A stretch of DNA of 64,000 nucleotides, from contig NZ_JNKC01000006.1 of NCBI RefSeq assembly GCF_000701905.1, forward strand, positions 62,001 through 126,000, given 5' to 3'. Position 1 is the stretch's first letter. Every line of letters starts with the position of its first letter. The stretch comes from Proteiniclasticum ruminis DSM 24773. GTDB lineage: Bacteria; Bacillota; Clostridia; Clostridiales; Clostridiaceae. Position numbers and translations under genes: made by a program. Below the pieces are notes generated by a model, which saw only the letters and a list, made by a program, of their open reading frames with translations, was not told the DNA's origin and searched no databases. This document shows positions 54,050 through 63,223 of the stretch, one piece after another.

Positions 54050-54391
54050 TCACTGCTGCTCTTCAGAATCGTCCGCTGGATGATGGAGACTGAAAAGACG
54101 AAGAGCCTGCGAGAGGATTTTTTCCCCGTCCATGCTTCCGTAGTCTTTGGTGGATATGGTTTCTAAGGGAACCTGGTGCGCATCGCATACCTCTTTGATT
54201 TCCAGAAGTGCGTGACGCACCTGAGGGCCTACCAGCACCACATCCGCATCTTTGATGTACTTTTTCATGGCGGATTCGGGATAGGATGCCACTTGAATCT
54301 TCAGGTCTTTTTCTTTTGCAGTCTGTTCCATTTTCTTCACCAGAAGATTGGTGGAGAGTCCGGTGGAACAGAAAAGAACGATATTGATCAT
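54050..54391 (-). CDS. Orphan PTS lactose/cellobiose-type enzyme IIB
   Basis: A 113-residue IIB protein: MINIVLFCSTGLSTNLL has the phospho-cysteine (Cys8) and the P-loop-like turn, and VVLVGPQVRHALLEI is the second family block. It would relay phosphate from a IIA to a beta-glucoside-type IIC, but neither IIA nor IIC is encoded nearby. ATG 54391 follows AGGAGG. The C-terminal tail (about 100-113, rich in D, E and Q) is longer than usual. Regulatory use or pairing with a distant IIC is possible. Confidence 0.88.
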   Translation of the reverse strand: MINIVLFCSTGLSTNLLVKKMEQTAKEKDLKIQVASYPESAMKKYIKDADVVLVGPQVRHALLEIKEVCDAHQVPLETISTKDYGSMDGEKILSQALRLFSLHHPADDSEEQQ

Positions 54392-54537
54392 CAAAAAACC
54401 TCCTAAACTACTCAAAACATTGAGTTTCTATACGATAATTGTAGCATATTTCTATGAATATTTTCCGCTGATGATGGAATTTTTAGTATTTTTCACAGGA
54501 GCTTCACAGGGACTTCATATTCTATCGTAAAATACAA

Positions 54538-54566
54538 TTGAGTAAAATCTAATTCTGCGCTATACT
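54538..54566 (+). promoter_or_regulatory. Promoter of the DsbA-like gene
   Basis: TTGAGT (54538-54543), 17 bp, TATACT (54561-54566). Confidence 0.7.
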
Positions 54567-54591
54567 ATAGAAAAACCGTGGAGGTATGAAA

Positions 54592-55236
54592 ATGAAAGTT
54601 GAAATTTATTCGGACATTGTCTGTCCCTTCTGTTATATAGGAAAGAACATTTTTGCCAAATTTCAGGAAGAAGCCGGGGAGGAGATTGAAGTCGTCCACC
54701 GAAGCTATGAGCTGGATCCAAACAGCAGCAGAACCGAGTCCATGAACTCTCTGGAAGCTCTGGCAAAGAAGTATGGCTTTACAAAGGAAGAAGCAAAAAA
54801 CCGTATGAGTGGTGTGGAAGACATGGCAAAGAGAGAAAACCTTCCGATGAATATCTTTTCTGCCGTCGGTGCCAATACCCACGATCTTCACCGTCTGGTG
54901 TATCTTGCAAGAGAAACAGGAAAAGACAGTGCGCTGCTTGAAGCTTTTTATAGAGCTCATTTTGTGGATGGCATAGCCCTCAATGAAAGAGAAGAAGTGC
55001 TGAAGATTACAGCAAGTGTAGGCCTGAATGAAGAAGAGGTGCTGGAGGTTCTTGAAAGTGACCGGTATGAGGAGAAGATTGCTGAAGATAGAAGCCTGGC
55101 TTCCAGCCTAGGCATCACCGGCGTACCGTTCTTTGTGGTGGACGGGAAGTATGGAGTCAGCGGCGCTCAGCCTAAAGCCATCTTCCACCAGATTCTGGAA
55201 AGTATAAAAAGCGATAAAAAATCCATCGAGTTTTAG
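54592..55236 (+). CDS. DsbA-family (FrnE-like) thiol oxidoreductase
   Basis: A 214-residue thioredoxin-fold protein with an inserted helical domain. The active site VCPFCYIG is near residue 10, and GITGVPFFVVDGKYGVSGAQ carries the cis-proline loop. No signal peptide, so it is a cytoplasmic FrnE/2-hydroxychromene-isomerase-like DsbA protein that probably reduces or isomerises disulfides. ATG 54592 is chosen because GGAGG is 7 bases upstream; ATG 54586 is only one base from it. Confidence 0.9.
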   Translation: MKVEIYSDIVCPFCYIGKNIFAKFQEEAGEEIEVVHRSYELDPNSSRTESMNSLEALAKKYGFTKEEAKNRMSGVEDMAKRENLPMNIFSAVGANTHDLHRLVYLARETGKDSALLEAFYRAHFVDGIALNEREEVLKITASVGLNEEEVLEVLESDRYEEKIAEDRSLASSLGITGVPFFVVDGKYGVSGAQPKAIFHQILESIKSDKKSIEF

Positions 55237-55271
55237 TGAAAAATTCCTGTCAAGAACAAAGAAGCAAAGGG

Positions 55272-55313
55272 AAGGACAAGTGGAAAGAAGAAAATTCTTT
55301 CCACTTGTCCTTT
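55272..55313. terminator. Bidirectional terminator
   Basis: Perfect 18-bp arms (55272-55289 and 55295-55312) with a 5-base loop GAAAA, between convergent genes. The arm core is GGACAAGTGGAAAG. Confidence 0.8.
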
Positions 55314-55344
55314 CAGCGTTTTACTCCAGCAGGAATCTATGAAG

Positions 55345-55842
55345 TTATTTGAAGATGCTTTTGGTTTCCGCCAGAAGATCCTTGGTTTCAGCGGGCAGCA
55401 GTGTGAGGAGCCTTTTGGGATCCACTTCCACCTGGAAACCTCGTTTCCCGGCAGAGACAATGATGGTGGAAAGATGAAGGCATCCCTCTTCGAGGAAGGT
55501 GGGCAGCTGCTTTTTCATGCCCACAGGGCTGACGCCGCCACGTTCATAGCCGGTAAGCTTCAGAAGATCTTTCTGGTCAATCAGCGCCACGCTTTTTTCG
55601 CCGGATGCCTTGGCTGCTTTTTTTAAGTCCAGCTCTCCGGTAAGAGGCAGGCAGAAAACATAGTGCTGGCCGCTATGGCTTGTGGTCACCAATGTTTTAT
55701 AGATGAGATGGACATCCCGGTCAATATCCTTTGCAAGAAGTTCTGGGGTCAGGACAGGGTGTTTCATATTGTAGGCATGGAGAGTATAGGAGATGCCTGC
55801 TTCTTCCAGAAGGCGCATGGCATTGGTTTTCACTTTCTTCAT
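55345..55842 (-). CDS. ybaK: YbaK/EbsC-type aminoacyl-tRNA deacylase
   Basis: A 165-residue protein of the Cys-tRNA(Pro)/Pro-tRNA editing family: KTNAMRLLEEAGISY at the N-terminus, DVHLIYKTLV with the key Lys, and GYERGGVSPVGMKK near the active site. It hydrolyses Cys wrongly loaded on tRNA(Pro). ATG 55842 follows GGAGG; an in-frame TTG at 55857 overlaps that site. Confidence 0.92.
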   Translation of the reverse strand: MKKVKTNAMRLLEEAGISYTLHAYNMKHPVLTPELLAKDIDRDVHLIYKTLVTTSHSGQHYVFCLPLTGELDLKKAAKASGEKSVALIDQKDLLKLTGYERGGVSPVGMKKQLPTFLEEGCLHLSTIIVSAGKRGFQVEVDPKRLLTLLPAETKDLLAETKSIFK

Positions 55843-55875
55843 GGGAAAAACCTCCAAATTATTCTGTTACACTGT

Positions 55876-55904
55876 ATTTTATCATTCTTGAAATTTTTTG
55901 ACAA
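55876..55904 (-). promoter_or_regulatory. Promoter of the ybaK gene
   Basis: Minus strand TTGTCA (55904-55899), 17 bp, TAAAAT (55881-55876). Confidence 0.65.
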
Positions 55905-55928
55905 ATTACAGGTTGTAATAATTGATTT

Positions 55929-55947
55929 AGTTTAGTCATGGTAAACT
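55929..55947 (+). promoter_or_regulatory. Putative operator copy 1 (AGTTTA-N7-TAAACT)
   Basis: Perfect 6-bp inverted repeat with a 7-bp spacer, 25 bp upstream of the ybaK promoter. A second copy lies 210 bp away next to the XRE-cupin promoter, so one regulator may bind both. Confidence 0.5.
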
Positions 55948-56100
55948 CAGGGTATGTTTTATGGAAACATTTGTCTGAAATCCATCAAAAAGCCCGGCAG
56001 TTCCAGAAATATTAACAACTGCAGAAGTGAGTCGTATCAAGGGATGACAGAAGTGAGTGCAAATTTTTGAATTTTGCGCAGAGTTTTTCATAAAAACTCG
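55948..56100 (+). other. Non-coding region between ybaK and the pot regulator
   Basis: This part of the 362-bp gap from 55843 to 56204 holds no supported gene. It contains an 11-bp direct repeat CAGAAGTGAGT at 56022-56032 and 56048-56058 (26-bp period) and a perfect hairpin GAGTTTTT-CAT-AAAAACTC at 56081-56099 without a following T tract. Confidence 0.6.
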
Positions 56101-56129
56101 TTGATTTTGAAAATAGTTTTCTATATAAT
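56101..56129 (+). promoter_or_regulatory. Promoter of the XRE-cupin/potABCD operon
   Basis: TTGATT (56101-56106), 17 bp, perfect TATAAT (56124-56129). Confidence 0.75.
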
Positions 56130-56138
56130 GGTCTAGGT

Positions 56139-56157
56139 AGTTTAACTTGACTAAACA
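56139..56157 (+). promoter_or_regulatory. Putative operator copy 2 (AGTTTA-N7-TAAACA)
   Basis: Inverted GTTTA/TAAAC arms with a 7-bp spacer, placed at the expected transcription start. A further GTTTA half-site (56162-56166) forms a second palindrome TAAAC-N5-GTTTA with it. This fits autorepression by the XRE-cupin protein. Confidence 0.6.
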
Positions 56158-56204
56158 AAAAGTTTAGCTTTATCTCTTTTCAAGAAACTGCATAGGAGGT
56201 TGTT

Positions 56205-56744
56205 ATGAAGATTGGTGAAAAAATAAAAAATCTGAGAATCAAGAACGCACTGACCCAGGAAGAGCTGGCGAACCGCTGCGAACTGACCAAGGGATTCATC
56301 TCCCAGCTGGAGAGAGACCTTACTTCTCCGTCCATAGCGACTCTTGTAGATATCTTGGAAGGACTGGGCACCAATCTCAAGGATTTCTTCAATGAAACCA
56401 CCGATGAGAAGATTGTGTTCAGCAAAGAAGATGCCTTTGAGAAAGAAAATGAAGATCTTCAGAATATCGTCAACTGGATCATCCCCAACGCACAGAAAAA
56501 TGCCATGGAACCCATCCATGTGGAGATCAAACCCGGTGGACGCACCAAAGATGTGCCCCCTCATGAAGGGGAGGAGTTTGGCTATGTGATGAATGGAAGT
56601 ATCCTTCTTCACGTGGGACTGGAGAAGCACAAAGTGAAAAAAGGAGAATCCTTTTATCTGAAACCGGGAAAAAACCATTATCTCTCCAATGAGGGAAAGA
56701 CCACTGCCACCGTAATCTGGGTGAGCACACCACCGATATTCTAG
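56205..56744 (+). CDS. XRE-cupin transcriptional regulator of the polyamine operon
   Basis: A 179-residue regulator with an XRE helix-turn-helix (about 1-60, [25 protein letters not shown], quoted as [18 protein letters not shown]) and a C-terminal cupin (about 108-179, [20 protein letters not shown]). This combination, next to potABCD in Firmicutes and as PuuR in E. coli, senses polyamines or related compounds. AGGAGG precedes ATG 56205; potA starts 16 bp after its stop, so it is the first operon gene. Confidence 0.9.
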   Translation: MKIGEKIKNLRIKNALTQEELANRCELTKGFISQLERDLTSPSIATLVDILEGLGTNLKDFFNETTDEKIVFSKEDAFEKENEDLQNIVNWIIPNAQKNAMEPIHVEIKPGGRTKDVPPHEGEEFGYVMNGSILLHVGLEKHKVKKGESFYLKPGKNHYLSNEGKTTATVIWVSTPPIF

Positions 56745-56760
56745 AAAGGGGACAGGAATT

Positions 56761-57810
56761 ATGACAAGCAATATTATGATAGATCTGAAAAACATCACCA
56801 AACGGTTTGGCTCTAACACCGTGCTGGACAATATGAACCTCTACATCAGGGAGAATGAGTTTCTGACGCTGCTTGGTCCATCAGGATGCGGCAAAACCAC
56901 AACCCTTAGAATCATCGCGGGGTTTGAAACCCCTACAGAAGGCAAGGTCCTCTTCAATGGGAAGAATATCACAGAAGTGCCGCCGTATCAGAGAGCGGTG
57001 AACACCGTATTCCAGAAGTACGCCCTGTTTCCGCATCTGAACGTCTTTGAAAATATCGCTTTTGGCCTGAAAATCAAAAAGCTGCCCAAAGATGTCATTG
57101 AGAAGAAGGTGACAGAAGTGCTGAAGCTTGTGAACCTGTCAGGCTTCGAGAAAAGAGACATTGACTCTCTTTCCGGCGGACAGCAGCAGAGAATCGCCAT
57201 CGCAAGAGCTTTGGTCAATGAACCTAAAGTGCTTCTTCTGGACGAACCTCTGGGAGCGCTGGATTTAAAGCTTCGGAAAGAAATGCAGATTGAGCTGAAG
57301 AACATACAGAAGAGAGTGGGCATCACGTTCATCTATGTGACCCATGACCAGGAGGAGGCCCTCACCATGAGCGACACCATCGTTGTGATGAACGAAGGTC
57401 TCATTCAGCAGATTGGCACACCTGTGGATATTTACAATGAACCCAAGAATGCTTTTGTGGCAAAGTTCATCGGAGAATCCAACATCGTGGACGGTATCAT
57501 GCATAAGGACCTGGAAGTAGAGTTCCAGGGGGTCACCTTCCCTTGCGTGGATGGTGGATTTGGTCCCATGGAACCTGTGGAAGTGGTCATCCGTCCGGAA
57601 GACATCATCATGACAAAGAAAGAAGAAGGACAGCTCACGGGAACTGTGGAAGAAGTGACCTTCAAAGGTGTCCATTATGAGATGGTGGTGAACTGCCAGG
57701 ACTTCCATTACCTCATTCAGAGCACAGCCATGGCGCCTGTGGGAGAGGAAATCGGTATGAAGATTCTTCCCGATGCCATCCATATCATGAAGAGGGGGGA
57801 TCACTCTTGA
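56761..57810 (+). CDS. potA: Spermidine/putrescine ABC transporter ATPase
   Basis: A 349-residue ATPase: Walker [25 protein letters not shown], Walker [13 protein letters not shown], switch THDQ, and a C-terminal TOBE-type regulatory domain (about 240-349). It drives polyamine import with PotB, PotC and PotD. The stop overlaps potB (ATGA-type). Confidence 0.95.
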   Translation: MTSNIMIDLKNITKRFGSNTVLDNMNLYIRENEFLTLLGPSGCGKTTTLRIIAGFETPTEGKVLFNGKNITEVPPYQRAVNTVFQKYALFPHLNVFENIAFGLKIKKLPKDVIEKKVTEVLKLVNLSGFEKRDIDSLSGGQQQRIAIARALVNEPKVLLLDEPLGALDLKLRKEMQIELKNIQKRVGITFIYVTHDQEEALTMSDTIVVMNEGLIQQIGTPVDIYNEPKNAFVAKFIGESNIVDGIMHKDLEVEFQGVTFPCVDGGFGPMEPVEVVIRPEDIIMTKKEEGQLTGTVEEVTFKGVHYEMVVNCQDFHYLIQSTAMAPVGEEIGMKILPDAIHIMKRGDHS

Positions 57811-58649
57811 AAATGCGGAAAGTATCCTTTCCTTATGTACTGTGGATGCTGATTTTCATCCTGGTGCCTCTGTTCCTTGTGGTGTATTTTGCCTTCACCA
57901 CAGGCAACAGCAATGACTATGAAACCTTCACCCTGAGCCTTGAAAACTTCAGAAGATTCCTGGACCCCATCTACCTTGGGGTGCTCCGAAGATCCCTGAC
58001 TCTGTCCGTGGTCTCCACCCTCATCTGTTTTCTCTTGGGGTATCCCATCGCCTATATCATTGCCACCCAGAAGAAAGCCAAGACCAGAAACAATATGATT
58101 CTTCTCTTTGTCATTCCCATGTGGATGAACTTTCTTCTTAGAACCTACGCCTGGCTTACCATCCTCGGTAAAAACGGCATCATCAACACTTTCTTGAATT
58201 TCCTGGGATTTCAGTCTCTGGAGCTTCTTTATAACGATGGTGCGGTGATCCTTGGTATGGTCTACAATTTCCTGCCCTTCATGGTTCTGCCCATTTATTC
58301 CGTGCTGGTGAAGATGGACAAGAAGCTCATTGAAGCAGCAGAGGATCTGGGCGCCAATAAAAGAACTATTTTCAAGCGGGTGATATTCCCGCTGTCTGTA
58401 CCTGGTGTCATGACCGGGTTCACCATGGTATTTACACCAGCTGTCTCCACATTTATCATTTCCAATCTTCTGGGCGGTAACAAAACCACGCTCATTGGAA
58501 ATGTCATTGAGCAGCAGTTCATTTATACAGGAGACTGGCATTTTGGATCTGCCATGTCGATCATCTTGATGATCATCATCCTCATCGTCATGGCCATCTC
58601 CAATAAGAGTGGCGGTGACCTGGAAGGAGGAAGGGGTGCCCTATGGTAG
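57807..58649 (+). CDS. potB: Spermidine/putrescine ABC permease PotB
   Basis: A 280-residue permease with six spans and the EAA coupling loop [24 protein letters not shown], quoted as [19 protein letters not shown]. The N-terminus [19 protein letters not shown] is the family's first span. It overlaps potA at its start and potC at its end. Confidence 0.95.
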   Translation: MKMRKVSFPYVLWMLIFILVPLFLVVYFAFTTGNSNDYETFTLSLENFRRFLDPIYLGVLRRSLTLSVVSTLICFLLGYPIAYIIATQKKAKTRNNMILLFVIPMWMNFLLRTYAWLTILGKNGIINTFLNFLGFQSLELLYNDGAVILGMVYNFLPFMVLPIYSVLVKMDKKLIEAAEDLGANKRTIFKRVIFPLSVPGVMTGFTMVFTPAVSTFIISNLLGGNKTTLIGNVIEQQFIYTGDWHFGSAMSIILMIIILIVMAISNKSGGDLEGGRGALW

Positions 58650-59431
58650 GAAAAGGACTGAAAAGACTTTATACAGCACTGATTTTTCTCTTTCTCTATG
58701 CACCCATCATCATCCTCATTGTGTACTCATTTAATGAGTCCAAATCAAGAGGTGTCTTTTCAGGGTTTACCCTGAAGTGGTATGAGGAACTCTTCAAAAA
58801 CCGTGAGGTCATGAAGGCGCTGTCCAATACCATGATCATCGCGGTGCTCACCACCATCGTTTCTACCCTTCTTGGCACCTTTGCCGCCATCGGCATTCAT
58901 TTTTCCAAGAAAGGGCCATTCAAGCAGATGGTGATGAACCTCAATTATCTGCCCATCTTAAATCCTGACGTGGTCATTGCGGTGTCTCTCATTGCGCTGT
59001 ACCGTTTCATGGGACTGGATTTCGGTCTTGCAACCATCCTTCTTTCGCACATCACCTTCTGCACACCTTACGTGGTGCTGGCGGTGCTGCCGAAATTGAA
59101 GCAGATGAACATCCATCTGGCAGAAGCTGCCATGGACCTGGGGGCGAAGCCCATGTATGCATTAAGAAAAGTGGTGATTCCGGAGATTATGCCAGGAATT
59201 GTCACCGGTGCTTTGCTTGCGTTTACCCTTTCTGTGGATGATTTTGTCATCAGCTTCTTCACAACAGGACATGGCGTTCAGAATCTCAGTATTCTCATCT
59301 TCTCCATGGCCAGAAGAGGCATCAACCCTGTGATCAACGCACTGTCCACGTTCATGCTCATCGGATTCTTCGCGCTGCTTCTCATCATCAACAGAATCAG
59401 CAAGAAAGAGGATGAACAGGAAGAATTTTAA
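58643..59431 (+). CDS. potC: Spermidine/putrescine ABC permease PotC
   Basis: A 262-residue permease with six spans and the EAA loop EAAMDLGAKPMYALRKVVIPEI. The first span contains FLFLYAPIIILIVYSFNESK, the usual PotC opening. It overlaps potB by 7 bp. Confidence 0.95.
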   Translation: MVGKGLKRLYTALIFLFLYAPIIILIVYSFNESKSRGVFSGFTLKWYEELFKNREVMKALSNTMIIAVLTTIVSTLLGTFAAIGIHFSKKGPFKQMVMNLNYLPILNPDVVIAVSLIALYRFMGLDFGLATILLSHITFCTPYVVLAVLPKLKQMNIHLAEAAMDLGAKPMYALRKVVIPEIMPGIVTGALLAFTLSVDDFVISFFTTGHGVQNLSILIFSMARRGINPVINALSTFMLIGFFALLLIINRISKKEDEQEEF

Positions 59432-59489
59432 CGGAAGTGATGTTTATATCACCAGACCCTATCAATTGACACTACGGGAGGAAACATGT

Positions 59490-60533
59490 ATGAAAAATAT
59501 AAAGAAGCTACTGGCTGCAGCCCTTGTGGGCGTATCCGTCCTTTCCCTTGCCGCCTGCGGCGAGAAGAAGGAGACCATCAACGTATACAACTTTGGAGAC
59601 TACATCAACTTTGATGTGCTGGAGCAGTTTGAGGAAGAAACAGGCATCAAGGTGAACTATGACACCTATGCAAACAACGAGGACATCTACACGAAGCTGA
59701 AGCAGGGCGGCAGCTCCTACGATGTGATCTTCCTGTCAGACTATGCCATCGAGCGAGCCATCAATGAAGATCTTCTCACCACCATCAACTGGGACAATGT
59801 GCCGAACAAAGAAAAAGTGGATCCAGATTTTATGGATCTTGTCTTTGATCCAGGCAATGAATATTCTGCCCCTTATATGTGGGGAACCTTTGGGATTCTC
59901 TACAACAAAACCATGGTAAGCGATCCAGTGACTTCCTGGGACATCCTGTGGGATGAGAAGTACAAGGACAACATTCTTATGCTGAACAGTCAAAGAGACA
60001 CCATCGGTGTATCTCTTCTGAGACTGGGCTACTCCATGAACACAAGAGACGTGAAAGAACTGGAAGAAGCAAGAGATGAGCTTATCAAGCAGAAACCCAT
60101 CGTCTATGCATACCTGGGAGACGACATCAAGGATGCCCTCATTGCAGAAGATGCAGCTCTGGGGGTAGTATGGTCCGGAGATGCCATGTATATGATTGAA
60201 GAAAATCCGAACCTGGACTACGCCATTCCAGAGGAAGGCACCAACATTTGGTTTGACAATATGGTGATTCCTAAGAGCGTCGCAAATAAAGATGGCGCAG
60301 AGAAATTCATCAACTTCATGCTAAGACCCGACATCGCCATCCAGAATGTGGATTACATCGGGTACTCTACGCCCATCAGAGAAGCAGTTGAAATGCTCCC
60401 TGAAGAAATCAGGAACAGCCCCATCGCGTATCCTTCAGATGAAGTGCTGGAAAACACGGAAATCTTCAGAGATCCTTCTGATGTCCTCAGCATCTATGAC
60501 AGAATCTGGACAGAGATCACCTCAGCCAACTAA
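59490..60533 (+). CDS. potD: Polyamine-binding lipoprotein PotD
   Basis: A 347-residue substrate-binding lipoprotein. The signal peptide ends with the lipobox LSLAAC (Cys about residue 21); the mature part shows INVYNFGDYINFDVLEQFE and the PotD/PotF pattern of two lobes with APYMWGTFGILYNK. It captures spermidine/putrescine at the cell surface. ATG 59490 is preceded by GGGAGG; the in-frame upstream sequence overlapping potC is not signal-like. Confidence 0.95.
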   Translation: MKNIKKLLAAALVGVSVLSLAACGEKKETINVYNFGDYINFDVLEQFEEETGIKVNYDTYANNEDIYTKLKQGGSSYDVIFLSDYAIERAINEDLLTTINWDNVPNKEKVDPDFMDLVFDPGNEYSAPYMWGTFGILYNKTMVSDPVTSWDILWDEKYKDNILMLNSQRDTIGVSLLRLGYSMNTRDVKELEEARDELIKQKPIVYAYLGDDIKDALIAEDAALGVVWSGDAMYMIEENPNLDYAIPEEGTNIWFDNMVIPKSVANKDGAEKFINFMLRPDIAIQNVDYIGYSTPIREAVEMLPEEIRNSPIAYPSDEVLENTEIFRDPSDVLSIYDRIWTEITSAN

Positions 60534-60547
60534 ATATCACATATGAC

Positions 60548-60597
60548 ACTCTCCGGGTCTCCGAAACTGTTTGGAAGACCTGGGGAGTTCTTTTTTG
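60548..60597 (+). terminator. Terminator of the pot operon
   Basis: Imperfect hairpin ACTCTCCGGGTCT...AGACCTGGGGAGT (60548-60588), followed by TC and six T's. Confidence 0.7.
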
Positions 60598-60651
60598 GGG
60601 CCATGGAGATACTGACACTTTATTGTTCTTTTTTTAAATAGCATAAAGTGG

Positions 60652-60683
60652 TATACTGCATATAATTATGAATGTGCAGTATA
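60652..60683 (+). promoter_or_regulatory. Inverted repeat over the candidate promoter of the permease-peptidase gene
   Basis: Perfect 9-bp arms TATACTGCA (60652-60660) and TGCAGTATA (60675-60683), 14-bp spacer. The left arm includes a plausible -10 TATACT; the -35 is only a T run. Possibly an operator. Confidence 0.45.
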
Positions 60684-60701
60684 GATGATATGGAGGAAGA
60701 T

Positions 60702-63221
60702 ATGAAAAAGCTTAACTATCCGCTGATGATCGGTGGACTCCTTTTTTTGATCCTGATGTTTGCGTATGTTTCCCCGGAGAGTTTCACGGGGAAAGATCCG
60801 ATGTTTGAAGAACCCCATAAGAATATGGAAATGTTGGTGGAGGGGGAACTGAAAGACGTGTTCACCATGCATCCCATTTTCCCCAATAAGGAGAATCTCA
60901 TGGGCACCGACGATGCGGGCCGGGATGTGTACACAAGACTCGTTTATGGCACCCGAAACACCCTGAAACTTGGATTCATGATTGCTTTATTCAGGCTGCT
61001 TCTGGCACTGCCCATGGGGATTTTATCCGGCATGGGGAAGAAGTTTTTTCAAAGGCTTCTTCTTTTTCTCAGCACCTATTTCAGTGCTGTACCCATCCTC
61101 ATCCTCTCCTATCTGATCTTCCGGCTGAACTTCTTTAGATCACTTCAGATGGATGCGTCCATTCTTTGGTTTTCTGGGATCCTGGCCGTTCTTGGCTTTT
61201 CTAAAGCAGCGGTGATCCTATCAGATGCGGTGAAGCGGATCATGAATGAAGAGTTCATCGAAGGTCAGGTGGCCATTGGTAAAACCTGGCCGGAGATCAT
61301 CCGGCAGAATATCTTGCCCCATGTGATGCCTGTGGCCATCAGCACGTTCTTTAAAGAAGCAGCCCAGGGGCTTTTTCTCATTGCCCAGCTGGCGGTTCTT
61401 GGGATTTTTGTGGGCACCATCCGGGAAGTGAAGGCCATGTCTTTCCGTTCTGGTTATGAAATGAGCCTGGAACCGGAGTGGGGGTCCATGCTTATGAACC
61501 TTACCAAAGACATGCAGAGAATGGAGGCCCAGTGGTGGCTGGTGGTCTTCCCTGTGGCGGTGTTCTCTTTCGCAGTGCTTTCACTGAATCTCCTGGGTGA
61601 GGGCCTTCGGCTGGAATTTATGAAAAGAAATTCACGATTCGTCAGCTATATGAGAAAAGCCTTTTATGTGCTTTCTCCTAAAATGCTATTTCTTGAGATG
61701 AAGCAGTTTAAAAAATACTGGAAGCCTGTGGTTTTAAAGTTCTCTGTGGTGGCCGCCGCTCTTCTTCTTTTCTTTCTGCCAAGATATCAGCCCCTGGGGG
61801 ATTTCCAGGTGGAAAATGCCATGGCGCATCTGGAAGAGCTCTCTTCCAAAAAGTATGAAGGGAGAGTCTCCGGCAGTGAGGGGCACCGCCTGGCTGGAGA
61901 GTATATCAAAGATCATATGACGTCCCTGGGATTCACCATCGAGGAGCTGCCCCTCCGGTATGCGTATATGAAACAGGAGCTTCTGGGAAATACGGAATAT
62001 AATTATGAAGGAGAAGAGCCCGTGGTGCTGCCTGGCATGGAGAAGGACTATGTGCTCACAGAAGGATCCCCACTCATTTTAAAAGAGGCCACCGTGACTG
62101 TCACCGATGAGAAGGGACAGAAGGAAGTGTATCAGGTTCATGAGGATTTCAGTATCCTCTCACTGCCCATGGAGGATCGTCTTCCAGGGGAGAAAGTCAC
62201 GGTAGAGGGGACAACTTTTATAGAGGAAGAAGGCTATGAGGGAGAAGAAAAGAGCCTGATGCCAGTGGTGACTTCAGGTCTTGATGAGACGGTGCTGTTT
62301 TCTTATGGCTTTGGTGTAGAGGGAGGCGCTCTTCCTGATGGGATAGAAGCTGTAGCAGTGTTTCAGAACGTCACTGGTCATGAAGCGAGATCCAATACCT
62401 ACAGCGGATATCAGCTGAAAATCATGCCCTTTGGCGAGCTTTCCGAGAAGCTTTCTAAGGGCAATCACAAGGTGACCATAGAGTACACCATACCAAGTTA
62501 TACAAAATACTCTGGAAGAACCATGGAGGCATGGCTGCTTCCAGAAGGCAGAAGCTTGGATGACCAGGGAGAGATTCTCATCATTGGGGTGCCCTATGAT
62601 GGGGTTTATCAAAAAGATGGCGGATCTTCTGTAGAAGGCACCGTTCCTGTAGCCATGGCGCTGGAGCTTGCTAGAGCCATAACGGATGGAGACAGAAGTT
62701 ATGAGAAACCCATCCTGTTTTTATTCTTTGATAAAGAAATCGATCCACTTTCATCTGCCTACACCAAAGGCAGTGGAAATTACTATATGAGGCGCACGGA
62801 ACTTTCTGCCAATGGCGGATATTCCTATCTGGAGCTCATGGGCACAGGTCTCAAAGGAAATAAAGTGGTGGATCTTGTGGCTTATTTCGGTCAGCTGGAT
62901 AAGGAGAATTCCTTTAGAAGCATTCTGCAGATGGAAAAGATCTTAAAAGAGGAAAAGGTGCCTTACCTGAGGACCCAGAACCTGCTTCCTACAGAAGGTG
63001 CTTTACAAAGCCGGGGAGTCCTGGATACCACCTCGCCTTCAATACTAGAGTTCAGAGCCAATGCACATATCGCCATTGGCGTAGGAAGTGCCTACAGAAA
63101 TGCCATGGGTACAAAGAAAGATACGCTGAAGAATGTCAACGTGAAGAAAATGGAGCGGACAGGAATCATGCTGACGGATCTTCTCATCAGCAAAGAATAT
63201 TTCAGGCTGGGGGTGGAGTAG
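60702..63221 (+). CDS. Fusion of DppC/OppC-like ABC permease and degenerate M28-peptidase-like domain
   Basis: An 839-residue protein. Residues 1-310 resemble a dipeptide/oligopeptide permease: N-terminal span (8-23), NLMGTDDAGRDVYTRLVYGTR, several spans, and an EAA-like loop GQVAIGKTWPEIIRQNILPHVMP (188-210). After a further span (about 343-360), residues 368-839 resemble an extracytoplasmic M28 aminopeptidase: GRVSGSEGHRLAGEYIKDHM (388-407) and LIIGVPYDGVYQKDGGSS (626-643). The zinc-binding HxD is PYD and the EE is DKE, so metal binding looks lost. ATG 60702 follows GGAGG. No ABC ATPase is in the window. Confidence 0.75.
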   Translation: MKKLNYPLMIGGLLFLILMFAYVSPESFTGKDPMFEEPHKNMEMLVEGELKDVFTMHPIFPNKENLMGTDDAGRDVYTRLVYGTRNTLKLGFMIALFRLLLALPMGILSGMGKKFFQRLLLFLSTYFSAVPILILSYLIFRLNFFRSLQMDASILWFSGILAVLGFSKAAVILSDAVKRIMNEEFIEGQVAIGKTWPEIIRQNILPHVMPVAISTFFKEAAQGLFLIAQLAVLGIFVGTIREVKAMSFRSGYEMSLEPEWGSMLMNLTKDMQRMEAQWWLVVFPVAVFSFAVLSLNLLGEGLRLEFMKRNSRFVSYMRKAFYVLSPKMLFLEMKQFKKYWKPVVLKFSVVAAALLLFFLPRYQPLGDFQVENAMAHLEELSSKKYEGRVSGSEGHRLAGEYIKDHMTSLGFTIEELPLRYAYMKQELLGNTEYNYEGEEPVVLPGMEKDYVLTEGSPLILKEATVTVTDEKGQKEVYQVHEDFSILSLPMEDRLPGEKVTVEGTTFIEEEGYEGEEKSLMPVVTSGLDETVLFSYGFGVEGGALPDGIEAVAVFQNVTGHEARSNTYSGYQLKIMPFGELSEKLSKGNHKVTIEYTIPSYTKYSGRTMEAWLLPEGRSLDDQGEILIIGVPYDGVYQKDGGSSVEGTVPVAMALELARAITDGDRSYEKPILFLFFDKEIDPLSSAYTKGSGNYYMRRTELSANGGYSYLELMGTGLKGNKVVDLVAYFGQLDKENSFRSILQMEKILKEEKVPYLRTQNLLPTEGALQSRGVLDTTSPSILEFRANAHIAIGVGSAYRNAMGTKKDTLKNVNVKKMERTGIMLTDLLISKEYFRLGVE

Positions 63222-63223
63222 CG

